From assembly GCA_910588755.1 (NCBI GenBank), contig CAJUQZ010000044.1:1-12262 (forward strand): 12,262 nt of DNA, written 5' to 3'. Shown here in pieces: positions 1-6,730 of this stretch (position 1 is its first letter; each line of letters opens with the position of its first letter). The stretch is from an uncultured Lachnospiraceae bacterium (GTDB lineage: Bacteria; Bacillota; Clostridia; Lachnospirales; Lachnospiraceae). Both the position numbers and the translations under genes were made by a program. The notes under the pieces are model-generated. The model had not been told where the DNA came from, did no database searches, and saw only the letters and a list, made by a program, of their open reading frames with translations.

Positions 1-40
1 AGCCTAAAATCATTAGCCTCGTTATAATTTTTTGCGGAAT
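1..40. other. Sequence after the hsdM break, origin unknown
   Basis: This stretch lies where HsdM codons 35 onward should be, yet no frame matches the conserved QVFLYKF-type continuation of the family. One minus-strand frame stays open to the edge (reading NSAKNYNEANDF) but I do not recognise it. The octamer GTTATAAT occurs at 21-28 and again at 45-52, on either side of the break. The piece could be the end of an inserted element, a deletion junction or a recombination site; it is too short to decide. Confidence 0.35.
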
Positions 41-145
41 TTAGGTTATAATCTTATATTCATTTCCATCATTCCCCATACCATAGGTTTGACATGTCGA
101 TTTCAATGAATCAATTAGCGCTAGTGTTTTTTCTTTTATATCCAT
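41..145 (-). pseudogene. hsdM: Truncated type I DNA methyltransferase subunit (hsdM 5' fragment)
   Basis: The fragment encodes 34 residues beginning MDIKEKTLALIDSLKST and including GNDGNEYKIIT, which I recognise as the usual N-terminus of one HsdM family. HsdM methylates adenine in the recognition site and, with HsdS, forms the core to which HsdR binds. The frame ends in TAA directly after KIIT, where relatives continue with QVFLYKF, and the DNA beyond has no HsdM similarity. The start is 15 bp after the hsdR stop and has a GGAAAGAGA ribosome binding site overlapping that stop, so hsdR and hsdM were built as one operon. A full HsdM is about 500 residues, so this copy cannot work alone. A single point mutation does not explain the loss, because the following codons do not match in any frame; an insertion or rearrangement is more likely. 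Confidence 0.72.
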
Positions 146-160
146 TTTGTTCTCTTTCCA

Positions 161-3100
161 TTATGCTGCAGGATAAGTGTCGTTATATTGATTCAGATAC
201 TGACGCGCAATTCGTGACTGAATAAAAACCCTATCCTCCCGCGCACTACTTATTCCAAGTTTATCCATACCTAACCTGATTTGAGTCATCACAGTTTGCT
301 CAAAATATGCGTCTTTTTTTAGAATATCATTTCGATCATATACCTTCTGGTCTAAATCCTCTTTTATCGCTAACAATACAGACATGATTGATTCATCATA
401 TGCGGATACAAGCGGATCTTTCCCTTCAGATGTTCGATGTTCATTCTCTTCCTTAATTCGTTTGTGTACTCTCGCGTATTTTGCATCCCCTTTATACTTT
501 TTCAATAAAACTGTATTTCTCTTTTGAAGCGCATTCAACTTCTTTAATACCTCATCTAAAGCTTTGGAATGCTGTGTAAATTGATCAACACTACTTACAA
601 CAAAACCATGTTCCTTAAATCTCTGCATAAAGGCTTCCCGCAAAGTAATAAATTCCGGATCATCTTGATCCATGTTTTGTGTAAACGCTTGAATCGTTTT
701 TTGCCACTTTTCTTGTAGCTCAATACCTCCTGCTATCAATTTCATCTCTTCTTCGCCGATTTTGCAAAAATTGAAAGTGATGTCCTCCATAACCTCATTC
801 ACGAGTTGTTTTGTGGCATCGTCTCCCTCGAAGGCCTCTTTCAGATTAATATTATCGATTGCATGCTGAACTTCAGAAATCATCTCTGGCAATTTCTCTA
901 TCATAAGTTTGGCAAAAAACTTTTTTAATTCATCATCACCAAATGTTCTAACCACATTACTGCAGTCTCTTGCAGAGACTAAATTTTTTCGAAGTTTTAT
1001 AAGTTCATTTTTATCTTCTATAATTGAAATTTCAGAACTAAATTCCTCAACATTATCCGTCGTAAAGTGAAAGAGCATCTGTCTCACTTCCTGCATCTGC
1101 TGGATTAGTGCATCTTTATCTTCTATAATTTGCTGAAAAGTATCTGTTTCATTCCCTGCACCAGTCTCTTCAGGATCATTAAATCTTGCTAATTCCTGCA
1201 GATATGCTTCATTGGTTCGATCAAAATTGGACTTAATATCTGCAAAATCAATAATATATCCATATCTATTATCCTTATATGGACGATTTACCCTCGTAAT
1301 TGCCTGCAAGAGATTATGGTCTTTCAATTTTCGTCCAAAATATAATCTTTTTAATCTTGGCGCATCAAATCCTGTAAGCAGCATATTGAAAACGATTAAT
1401 ATATCTATCGACATATTTTTCTTAAAATCCTTCACAATCTGTTTCCTAGTTTCTTTATCATCACTATCATGAAGGATTAATCCAACTTTAAAATGGCTCT
1501 GTTTAGACGCGGATTTGTTTATCTCATTTTGCACCTCATCAAAATACGCAAAAAGCTTCCTAGCTTGTTCGCTCGTTTCACAAATCACCATTCCTCCGAG
1601 GGTATCATCCCCTTGAATCATTCTAAACTGCTTCAAGTCTGAAATGATAAAGTGCAGCAATTCCTTTACATAGCTAGCATGTTCAATTATTTGGTTCTTT
1701 TTAATATCCTTTTTCTGAACAAGAGTCTCTAATTTTTCATATATCTGTGACAACTTATCCCTATACGAAGTTTCAATATCTTCTCTGATAATCTTTAATG
1801 TATATCCGTCTTGAATTGATTTATCGTAATAATACGTGTGAAAATACTCCCCAAAAATCTTCCATGAAGTTCTTTCTTCCTTAAGAAGCGGAGTTCCCGT
1901 CAATGCAATCTTTATTGCGTTTTCATCTGCTTCAAATAAGTTTGCCAAAAAACTTCCTGTAGGGTTATATCCTCTATGCGCCTCATCAATAATAAATATT
2001 CTTTGAAGATAAGTTGCATATGTCGATAGCTTTACTTTCTCTTTGTCTTCAGCAAATCTTTGAATATTTACAACCGTAATTTCTGGCTTACCGCTATTTC
2101 CTTCTTGGGCTTGATTATTACGAAATTGCTCCATAAGCTCAGCACGAGTGTTTGCAGTTTTAACCTCTAAGCCTCTGGCTTCAAATTCTTGAGTTGCTTG
2201 CTCTAGCAAGTCCAATCTGTCCACGATAAAGTAGAACTTTGCAACTTTATTCTGAGAGGAATAATAGTCTGAAAGAACATATGTAAGATAGTATGATAAG
2301 GCAGTTTTCCCGCTTCCTTGGGTATGCCAAATAACACCTGATTTTTTTCCTTCATCAAGTTTTTTTCTAATTGCAAGAGCGGCAAAAAGCTGCTGATATC
2401 GCATAATATGCTTCTGATCAGTAGACTCAATCTTCCCGTCCACCTCACGCTCTGATTTCACATAAGCAATTCCATATTGAATCATAAAAAGAAGTCTCTG
2501 CGGACTACACATCGAAGTTAAAATACGATTTGTTGGCCTATTTACATTTAAGTTAGTCTGGTACTCCGGTGCATGATGAATAACCTGACAGTTAAAATCA
2601 GACAGGATTTTTTTCTCCACCTCATAATCAATATCCTTATATGGATAATCCCTTATAAACGGTGCAATCTCACTATTCCCTGGATTCTCTTCTCTAAAGC
2701 AATTGAATGGGGAATAATTTCTAGCACCCGTGCAATAAAAAGCTCCCTGAACTGGAACAATACCTCCCATAGTGTCATATTCCATATTGTTTGAAAACAG
2801 CATCAATTGAGTTATATTAATGAATCTCCTAAACTTTTTATTCGGAAAACGCTGCTTATTCATTCTTGTACTTTCTGCAACCATACCACCATGATTATTC
2901 GGTTTTTTCACTTCAATGAATACTAACGGTAATCCATTAATAAACAACGTAATATCAGGTCTAAATTCATCCTGATCCCTTCTACACGTAAATTCAGCCG
3001 TACAATGAAATGTATTTTTCTCAGGATTATTAAAATCAATCAACTTTATTGGTGAAACACTAATAAGTCGGTTATAAAATTCCCTACCCAAATCATCATT

Positions 3101-3331
3101 ATCCAGCTCCTGACGAATTGAACGCAAAACCTGCTCCCCTTCGCCCTCATGTCCAGGATTTAATTTGGCGAACTGCTCTAAGAATACTTGCTTAAGAATA
3201 TTTGTGTCAGGATCATAAATTGTTCCTGCTGAATCTTCTGATATTTTTCCAAAGTATGTATATCCCAACCTAGTTAAATGAACTATTCCCGGCATCTGTA
3301 CTCGAGTAGCTTCATTAAATTTGGCACTCAT
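161..3331 (-). CDS. hsdR: Type I restriction enzyme R subunit (ATP-dependent translocase and nuclease)
   Basis: This 1056-aa protein has the normal length and domain order of HsdR. An N-terminal PD-(D/E)xK nuclease is marked by D126 and the E140-V-K142 pair in VFIEVKKP. A superfamily 2 motor follows, with Walker A TQGSGKT near 337-343, DEAH at 449-452, TGTPL at 478-482, a motif V-like NMLLTGFDAP near 649 and motif VI QAITRVNRPY near 676. The C-terminal third is charged and helical, as expected for the part that docks on the methylase. I start at the ATG at 3331, since GGGAGGGGAG sits 7 nt before it; an upstream TTG at 3355 keeps the frame open but has no comparable site. The gene shows no break. 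It looks more AT-rich than the genes to its right, which suggests acquisition with a restriction cassette. Restriction needs HsdM and HsdS; the following hsdM is truncated. Confidence 0.96.
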   Translation of the reverse strand: MSAKFNEATRVQMPGIVHLTRLGYTYFGKISEDSAGTIYDPDTNILKQVFLEQFAKLNPGHEGEGEQVLRSIRQELDNDDLGREFYNRLISVSPIKLIDFNNPEKNTFHCTAEFTCRRDQDEFRPDITLFINGLPLVFIEVKKPNNHGGMVAESTRMNKQRFPNKKFRRFINITQLMLFSNNMEYDTMGGIVPVQGAFYCTGARNYSPFNCFREENPGNSEIAPFIRDYPYKDIDYEVEKKILSDFNCQVIHHAPEYQTNLNVNRPTNRILTSMCSPQRLLFMIQYGIAYVKSEREVDGKIESTDQKHIMRYQQLFAALAIRKKLDEGKKSGVIWHTQGSGKTALSYYLTYVLSDYYSSQNKVAKFYFIVDRLDLLEQATQEFEARGLEVKTANTRAELMEQFRNNQAQEGNSGKPEITVVNIQRFAEDKEKVKLSTYATYLQRIFIIDEAHRGYNPTGSFLANLFEADENAIKIALTGTPLLKEERTSWKIFGEYFHTYYYDKSIQDGYTLKIIREDIETSYRDKLSQIYEKLETLVQKKDIKKNQIIEHASYVKELLHFIISDLKQFRMIQGDDTLGGMVICETSEQARKLFAYFDEVQNEINKSASKQSHFKVGLILHDSDDKETRKQIVKDFKKNMSIDILIVFNMLLTGFDAPRLKRLYFGRKLKDHNLLQAITRVNRPYKDNRYGYIIDFADIKSNFDRTNEAYLQELARFNDPEETGAGNETDTFQQIIEDKDALIQQMQEVRQMLFHFTTDNVEEFSSEISIIEDKNELIKLRKNLVSARDCSNVVRTFGDDELKKFFAKLMIEKLPEMISEVQHAIDNINLKEAFEGDDATKQLVNEVMEDITFNFCKIGEEEMKLIAGGIELQEKWQKTIQAFTQNMDQDDPEFITLREAFMQRFKEHGFVVSSVDQFTQHSKALDEVLKKLNALQKRNTVLLKKYKGDAKYARVHKRIKEENEHRTSEGKDPLVSAYDESIMSVLLAIKEDLDQKVYDRNDILKKDAYFEQTVMTQIRLGMDKLGISSAREDRVFIQSRIARQYLNQYNDTYPAA

Positions 3332-3449
3332 ATGTAGCTCCCCTCCCATAATCAAAGTATAAATAATTTTCTATCCATTTATTGGACTTCAAATACTTTC
3401 CCGACTTAATCTTTCGCTCAAACAGCTCCTCTGTATCTTTTGGAATAAC
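3315..3449 (-). pseudogene. Possible 3' remnant of an upstream gene overlapping the hsdR start
   Basis: One frame reads 44 codons (VIPKDTEELFERKIKSG at its start, KWIENYLYFDYGRGATYECQI near its end) before a TAA that overlaps the first 17 bp of hsdR. The composition looks like a real protein C-terminus rather than random translation, and the short overlap with the next gene is typical of operon neighbours. There is no ATG or ribosome binding site in frame, and an in-frame TGA lies just before it. In another frame the preceding DNA reads ALDLDERE, so a frameshift near 3450 could join the two pieces. I do not recognise the family. It may instead be non-coding leader. Confidence 0.33.
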
Positions 3450-3501
3450 TCACGCTCGTCCAAATCTAGTGCACCATCCACTCAGAAATTGGACGAGTGA
3501 G
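3449..3501. repeat. Inverted repeat in the hsdR leader
   Basis: CTCGTCCAA (3455-3463) faces TTGGACGAG (3489-3497) across a 25-nt loop. The pairing extends outward by CTCA/TGAG (3449-3452 and 3498-3501) after a two-base bulge. It lies between the likely hsdR promoter and the hsdR ribosome binding site, so it would form in the transcript. It could be a leader hairpin, a protein-binding dyad or the scar of a small element. No U-tract follows on either strand, so it is not an ordinary terminator. Confidence 0.5.
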
Positions 3502-3589
3502 CCACATGATTTGTGCCAGTGCTAGACATAATTTCGACGAAGATGCAGTGGCATCGTCTAGAATTTTTAACAACGCAAAATGCAGTTAT

Positions 3590-3618
3590 ATTATACACGC
3601 TTAGACGCAATTGATCAA
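3590..3618 (-). promoter_or_regulatory. Promoter for hsdR, sigma-A type
   Basis: On the minus strand TTGATC (3613-3618) is separated by exactly 17 bp from a perfect TATAAT (3590-3595). Transcription would start near 3583 and leave a leader of about 250 nt before hsdR. The -35 box lies in the palindrome TTGATCAA, which a repressor could use. It lies downstream of the HD gene and gives the restriction module its own transcript. Confidence 0.7.
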
Positions 3619-3636
3619 TCAAAATTTGTCTCTGTC

Positions 3637-3657
3637 ATAAGGGTTGCTGCCCCTTAT
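3637..3657 (-). terminator. Hairpin at the end of the HD-domain gene, possible weak terminator
   Basis: ATAAGGG and CCCTTAT form a perfect 7-bp stem with a 7-nt loop, and the stem includes the HD gene's stop codon. The following RNA (GACAGAGACAAAUUUU) has only a short, displaced U-run. It may slow or partly end transcription, or protect the 3' end of the mRNA. Confidence 0.35.
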
Positions 3658-4448
3658 TCCTTATTTAATGACACTCGTGTCATTTTATCTTTCAAGTACT
3701 GGTTCATCTTCTCCCGAATCATCGCAAACTGCTCATTCGTCTCTGGCAGTTCGGAATGAAAATCCATAAGCTGGTCCAGATATCCTTGCTCATACACAAG
3801 TTTACAGCTGACAGGATACACCAACTCATACACCAATGAGATATGTCCGACCACGTTGTCAACAGGTGTCCTTTTCAGGCTCCGCAGGATACAGTGCTCC
3901 TCATAAAATGCCTGCATGACCTCCTCTGTCACTTTGCAGTGCTTCAGATCATAGGTTGTCACATTGTAGATCTCCTCGATCGGCACGATGACATTGACCT
4001 TTAGAATGTCGATCTTATCGGCGTCACGGAGCAGGTCCGCAAACTTCTTCTCGCGCGGAGTGTAGTCTTTGGGTACGCGGTATGCGCTGTGACAGCGCAC
4101 TGCTTTCTCAAGCAATTTATCCTCAGACGCATCCTCCACATAGTCCCTGATTCTTCCCTCTTTAAACAGGATATCAGCACCAAACTCCGCATGGTCTATG
4201 GACTGTGCGTCGATAAATGTACCATACCGCCTAAGCTGCTCAAAACGCCCCACGTCATGCAGCAGCCCAGAAAGCCACGCCAATCTGATCTCATTTTCAT
4301 CAAACCCGGACTGCGTGGCAATCTGCTCACAAAGTGCACATACCCTGTAGGTATGGTCAATCTTTAATTTTACTTTCTCATCGGAAATCTCGTAATTGTT
4401 TGTAAACTCCCTGAATGCCGCCAGTGCCTTGTGTTTGTCTATTTTCAT
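3654..4448 (-). CDS. HD-domain metal-dependent phosphohydrolase
   Basis: This 264-aa soluble protein has a full HD domain over roughly the first 150 residues. The metal ligands are visible in order: H32 in KIDHTYRV, H64-D65 in LLHDVGRFE, H86 in IDHAEFG, H120 in VRCHSAYR and D142 in LLRDADKID. The additional histidines between the HD pair and the last aspartate suggest a two-metal site, as in nucleotide- or cyclic-nucleotide-cleaving members. The substrate cannot be read from the sequence. The C-terminal 110 residues look helical with no recognised domain, and there is no signal peptide or membrane segment. The ATG is preceded by GGGGAG at a good distance. A 24-bp palindrome sits 29 bp upstream, and the preceding gene ends 87 bp away, so the gene may be read from that transcript or from its own weak promoter. 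HD proteins of this kind are common single genes in Clostridia. Confidence 0.88.
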   Translation of the reverse strand: MKIDKHKALAAFREFTNNYEISDEKVKLKIDHTYRVCALCEQIATQSGFDENEIRLAWLSGLLHDVGRFEQLRRYGTFIDAQSIDHAEFGADILFKEGRIRDYVEDASEDKLLEKAVRCHSAYRVPKDYTPREKKFADLLRDADKIDILKVNVIVPIEEIYNVTTYDLKHCKVTEEVMQAFYEEHCILRSLKRTPVDNVVGHISLVYELVYPVSCKLVYEQGYLDQLMDFHSELPETNEQFAMIREKMNQYLKDKMTRVSLNKE

Positions 4449-4476
4449 TTCAATCTCCCCACCGCCCTAGTACTAC

Positions 4477-4500
4477 AGCGTATTTGATATCAAACACGCT
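4477..4500. repeat. 24-bp near-perfect palindrome upstream of the HD gene
   Basis: AGCGTATTTGAT is followed directly by ATCAAACACGCT, so 11 of 12 positions pair with no spacer. It begins 29 bp before the HD-domain start codon and lies 36 bp after the stop of the 279-aa gene. The lack of a loop and of a T-run argues against a terminator and for an operator bound by a dimeric repressor. The centre TTGATATCAA on the minus strand could also supply a weak -35 box. Confidence 0.6.
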
Positions 4501-4535
4501 CTGACGCCCGGATAAATACAATGTTAATAATCTCC

Positions 4536-5375
4536 TCAACACCAATAATGATACCACTTCCTGACAATCTCCTCCGCCTGTGGCAACGAAAGCCCAGTAA
4601 TCCGGCTCAATTCATATACCGCCTGCATCTTTTCGATATGCTCCACCAGCTGGTTCACCCGCACAAGCTGCGATTTCTCGTAGACAACATTCCCGATCGT
4701 AATATGCGTCTGGAGCCTTCTTTTCCTCCTCCAGTAAATCCAGACAGCAATGCTGCCTATAACCATGACAAGGCCCGCTATGCTGCAGACCAGCCCGCTA
4801 ATACATGCCTGCTTCGATTTCGCAATATCCCGTTCTTCTATATAAAAAGGCAGTGCCTGGCCATCCAACCCTGCCTTTTGAAGCCATGACGAAAACGTGT
4901 GATACTGCCGCTCACTCATTTCAAAGAGAAAGCCCTCCACAAAAATGGGTTCTCCCCCTGGCGGCTTTAGTGGTTCATCTTTTATATTGATCCCCCGCTC
5001 CGTGACATCATACACTGTCCTTCCGCATAAATCCCGAAACAGTCCCTTTCTGCCTTTGGTCTCCCTGATTCCAATATAATATGTGCCACCGGCTGCGTCA
5101 ACCGGCAGCACATAATAATACGCAATGTCTGTGACATAATTATCATATGTATAGTCATATCTTCCGCACAGCTCATGAACCGTGCCGCTGACCACATCCA
5201 TATCCTCAAGCCGCGACACGTCACACAGACCGGAAAACAGGTCTATGGGCTCACGCATCGCAGCAAACCGCAAGCGCCATCCACTAGCGCCTATAACAAC
5301 CCCCTCAAGCAGCAAAAAACTACATCCCATGCAGAATGCTATGATTGCAAACAAAACGCTTACCCTGGTTCTCAT
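4536..5375 (-). CDS. Two-TM membrane protein with a large outer domain, unrecognised
   Basis: I do not recognise this 279-aa protein. It begins with a hydrophobic segment (about residues 5-30) after a short basic start, continues with a polar domain of about 160 residues rich in tyrosine and acidic residues, and has a second membrane segment near 191-215 that ends in WRRKRR. By the positive-inside rule the middle domain should be extracytoplasmic and the last 64 residues cytoplasmic. The C-terminal tail forms helices and ends in LSLPQAEEIVRKW, reminiscent of small helical protein-binding folds; that is an impression only. The ATG at 5375 is preceded by AAAAGGATAGG, a close and slightly poor site. 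A well-spaced promoter lies directly upstream. The topology would suit a sensor or anchor, but no catalytic motif is seen. Confidence 0.8.
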   Translation of the reverse strand: MRTRVSVLFAIIAFCMGCSFLLLEGVVIGASGWRLRFAAMREPIDLFSGLCDVSRLEDMDVVSGTVHELCGRYDYTYDNYVTDIAYYYVLPVDAAGGTYYIGIRETKGRKGLFRDLCGRTVYDVTERGINIKDEPLKPPGGEPIFVEGFLFEMSERQYHTFSSWLQKAGLDGQALPFYIEERDIAKSKQACISGLVCSIAGLVMVIGSIAVWIYWRRKRRLQTHITIGNVVYEKSQLVRVNQLVEHIEKMQAVYELSRITGLSLPQAEEIVRKWYHYWC

Positions 5376-5398
5376 CCTATCCTTTTCATCTTCCTTTC

Positions 5399-5427
5399 AT
5401 AATACCCCACCGAGTCAATTATTGCAA
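5399..5427 (-). promoter_or_regulatory. Promoter for the 279-aa membrane protein gene
   Basis: TTGCAA (5422-5427) and TATTAT (5399-5404) lie 17 bp apart on the minus strand. Transcription should start near 5392, only about 17 nt before the ATG, leaving just enough room for the ribosome binding site. A small stem, GCAAT with ATTGC around CCTGA, overlaps the -35 box and follows the 193-aa gene; it is too weak to call a terminator. Confidence 0.6.
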
Positions 5428-5452
5428 TCCTGAATTGCCAAACTGTTGCGAA

Positions 5453-6034
5453 TCAATATTTCACATAGTTTGGCAGATACCGGATCAGCTGGTCAACCTC
5501 CTGCCTTTGATAGACGCCAAGCGGCGTGTCCCCCGTCTGATCATGCCACGGTTTTGCTCCCATCGCCCGCACTGTCTTATTCACATGAATGTGCATCCTG
5601 GTCTTTCCCAGCTGAAATACCAGCCTGACGCCGCCGTCTTTTATGCGGTACTTCAGGCGCGTACAGCCAAAGTCAATCGGAAGAACATCCCTGCAGACCA
5701 GTGTTCCATCCGCATGCATCACATACGAGACAACCACGATATCACGCTCATTGAAGCAGACAATATACGGATAAAAATACCAATTGTAGCGTCCAACCAT
5801 CGTCTTGTAATTTCCGACAGCATATGTATAATCAGGAAAGTATTCCTTCATCACAATCTGCATAAAATCCAGCATACGCTGTTTATCCCGACCGGTCTGC
5901 CACTGCTCCTTCATGTATCGGTCCTCCTCGACGCTGCCATGTATATTCATCCCGATCATGACAATTGGCAAGCCAATCAGTAACACCATACATATACCGC
6001 CAATTATAGAAAAAATAACCCCTATGATATTCAT
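5453..6034 (-). CDS. Single-TM protein coupled to the macrodomain gene, unrecognised
   Basis: This 193-aa protein has one strongly hydrophobic segment at residues 4-28, followed by a polar domain beginning with a charged helix (VEEDRYMKEQWQTGRDK). The rest alternates short hydrophobic strands with turns, which suggests a beta-rich domain; I do not recognise the fold. There is no lipobox or cleavage site, so the N-terminus is probably an anchor. The start codon overlaps the stop of the macrodomain gene in an ATGA, the usual sign of translational coupling and of matched protein amounts. The two products may act in one process, perhaps with this protein at the membrane and the hydrolase in the cytoplasm, but nothing in the sequence shows contact between them. 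Confidence 0.78.
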   Translation of the reverse strand: MNIIGVIFSIIGGICMVLLIGLPIVMIGMNIHGSVEEDRYMKEQWQTGRDKQRMLDFMQIVMKEYFPDYTYAVGNYKTMVGRYNWYFYPYIVCFNERDIVVVSYVMHADGTLVCRDVLPIDFGCTRLKYRIKDGGVRLVFQLGKTRMHIHVNKTVRAMGAKPWHDQTGDTPLGVYQRQEVDQLIRYLPNYVKY

Positions 6035-6558
6035 ATAAATTCCTCATTTTTTATCATCTGCACAGCATCCTGATACGCCGCCAGTGTCCTGTCGTCAAAC
6101 AGCACCCACATAACCGTATCAAACACTCCTGAATGCTCCTGTAAAAATCTGTCCACAGTCGTGACCGCAAGCTTTGCTGCCCGCTCAACGGGAAACGCAT
6201 AGATTCCTGTCGATATGGAAGGAAACGCAATCGTCCGGATATCATGTTCTGCCGCAAGCATAAGTGCATTCTGGTAGCAGTCAGCAAGCAGCCCATCCTC
6301 GTTGTGGCTCCCTCCGTTCCAGACTGGTCCAACCGTGTGAATGATATGTTTGCAAGGAAGGCGGTATGCCTTTGTGATCTTTGCCTGTCCTGTCTTGCAG
6401 CCGCCCAGCAGCCTGCACTCTGACAAAAGCTCCGGTCCTGCTGCTCTGTGGATTGCACCATCAACGCCCCCACCGCCCGGCAAACTGCTGTTCGCTGCAT
6501 TGACGATCGCATCCACGTTATCAATTTTTGTGATATCACCCTTGATTAGCTGAATCAT
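6031..6558 (-). CDS. Macrodomain protein, probable O-acetyl-ADP-ribose deacetylase / ADP-ribosyl hydrolase
   Basis: This 175-aa protein is a single macrodomain of the MacroD/YmdB type, of normal length. The key motifs are GDITKI at residues 7-12, VNAANSSLPGGGGVDGAIH at 19-37 and STGIYAFP at 116-123. In characterised relatives the Asn of the NAAN motif and the Asp of GGGGVDGAIH (here D33) act in removing acetyl or ADP-ribose groups, and the STG loop holds the phosphates; all are kept. The expected activity is hydrolysis of O-acetyl-ADP-ribose and possibly of mono-ADP-ribose on acidic side chains. The protein has no signal peptide and should be cytoplasmic. AGGAGA lies 8 nt before the ATG. The following gene overlaps by 4 bp. 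No ADP-ribosyltransferase or sirtuin is visible here, so the reversed modification is unknown. Confidence 0.93.
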   Translation of the reverse strand: MIQLIKGDITKIDNVDAIVNAANSSLPGGGGVDGAIHRAAGPELLSECRLLGGCKTGQAKITKAYRLPCKHIIHTVGPVWNGGSHNEDGLLADCYQNALMLAAEHDIRTIAFPSISTGIYAFPVERAAKLAVTTVDRFLQEHSGVFDTVMWVLFDDRTLAAYQDAVQMIKNEEFI

Positions 6559-6605
6559 ATCTGTTCTCTCCTGTTCTCATTCTTCTCTAAACAACTCTTT
6601 TTTAC

Positions 6606-6730
6606 AAGCCGCCAACCTCAAAAGGAATGCACTGCTCGTTCCCAGACCGACAGCGCTCAAAACGCACGCATTTTTCTTTTCCAAAGCCGACAGAGCTCAA
6701 AATTCACACATTACTCTCTTTCCAAGCCGC
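6606..6730. repeat. Imperfect tandem repeat array, period 38-40 bp
   Basis: Three copies begin at about 6606, 6644 and 6684, and a fourth begins at 6724. Read on the plus strand each copy has AAGCCG(A/C)C, then CTCAAAA, then a variable A/C-rich stretch with GCA or ACA, and ends in a pyrimidine run with TCC. Copies two and three share CCGACAG(A/C)GCTCAAAA apart from one base. The array fills the gap between the macrodomain gene and the 135-aa gene and covers the latter's last codons. It looks like a dispersed intergenic repeat rather than CRISPR, since there are no unique spacers. Confidence 0.7.

Noticed and set aside
3332..3355. Upstream TTG start for hsdR adding 8 residues
   Set aside because: It has no ribosome binding site; the purine-rich site GGGAGGGGAG lies inside the extension and serves the ATG at 3331.
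3470..3578. Short leader frame before hsdR (starting TTG, about 36 codons)
   Set aside because: It has no ribosome binding site and no protein-like pattern; it runs through the inverted repeat.
5438..5446. Single ACAGTTTGG match to the LytTR half-site near the 279-aa promoter
   Set aside because: It is a single copy; the degenerate 9-mer is expected several times by chance in 12 kb, and no second copy lies about 21 bp away.
5345..5983. Plus-strand frame of 212 codons opposite the 193-aa gene
   Set aside because: It has no ribosome binding site and no recognisable motif; the minus frame has a coupled start and a clear membrane anchor.
6606..6730. CRISPR array
   Set aside because: The ~40-bp copies adjoin each other with no unique spacers, vary in sequence and have no cas genes nearby.
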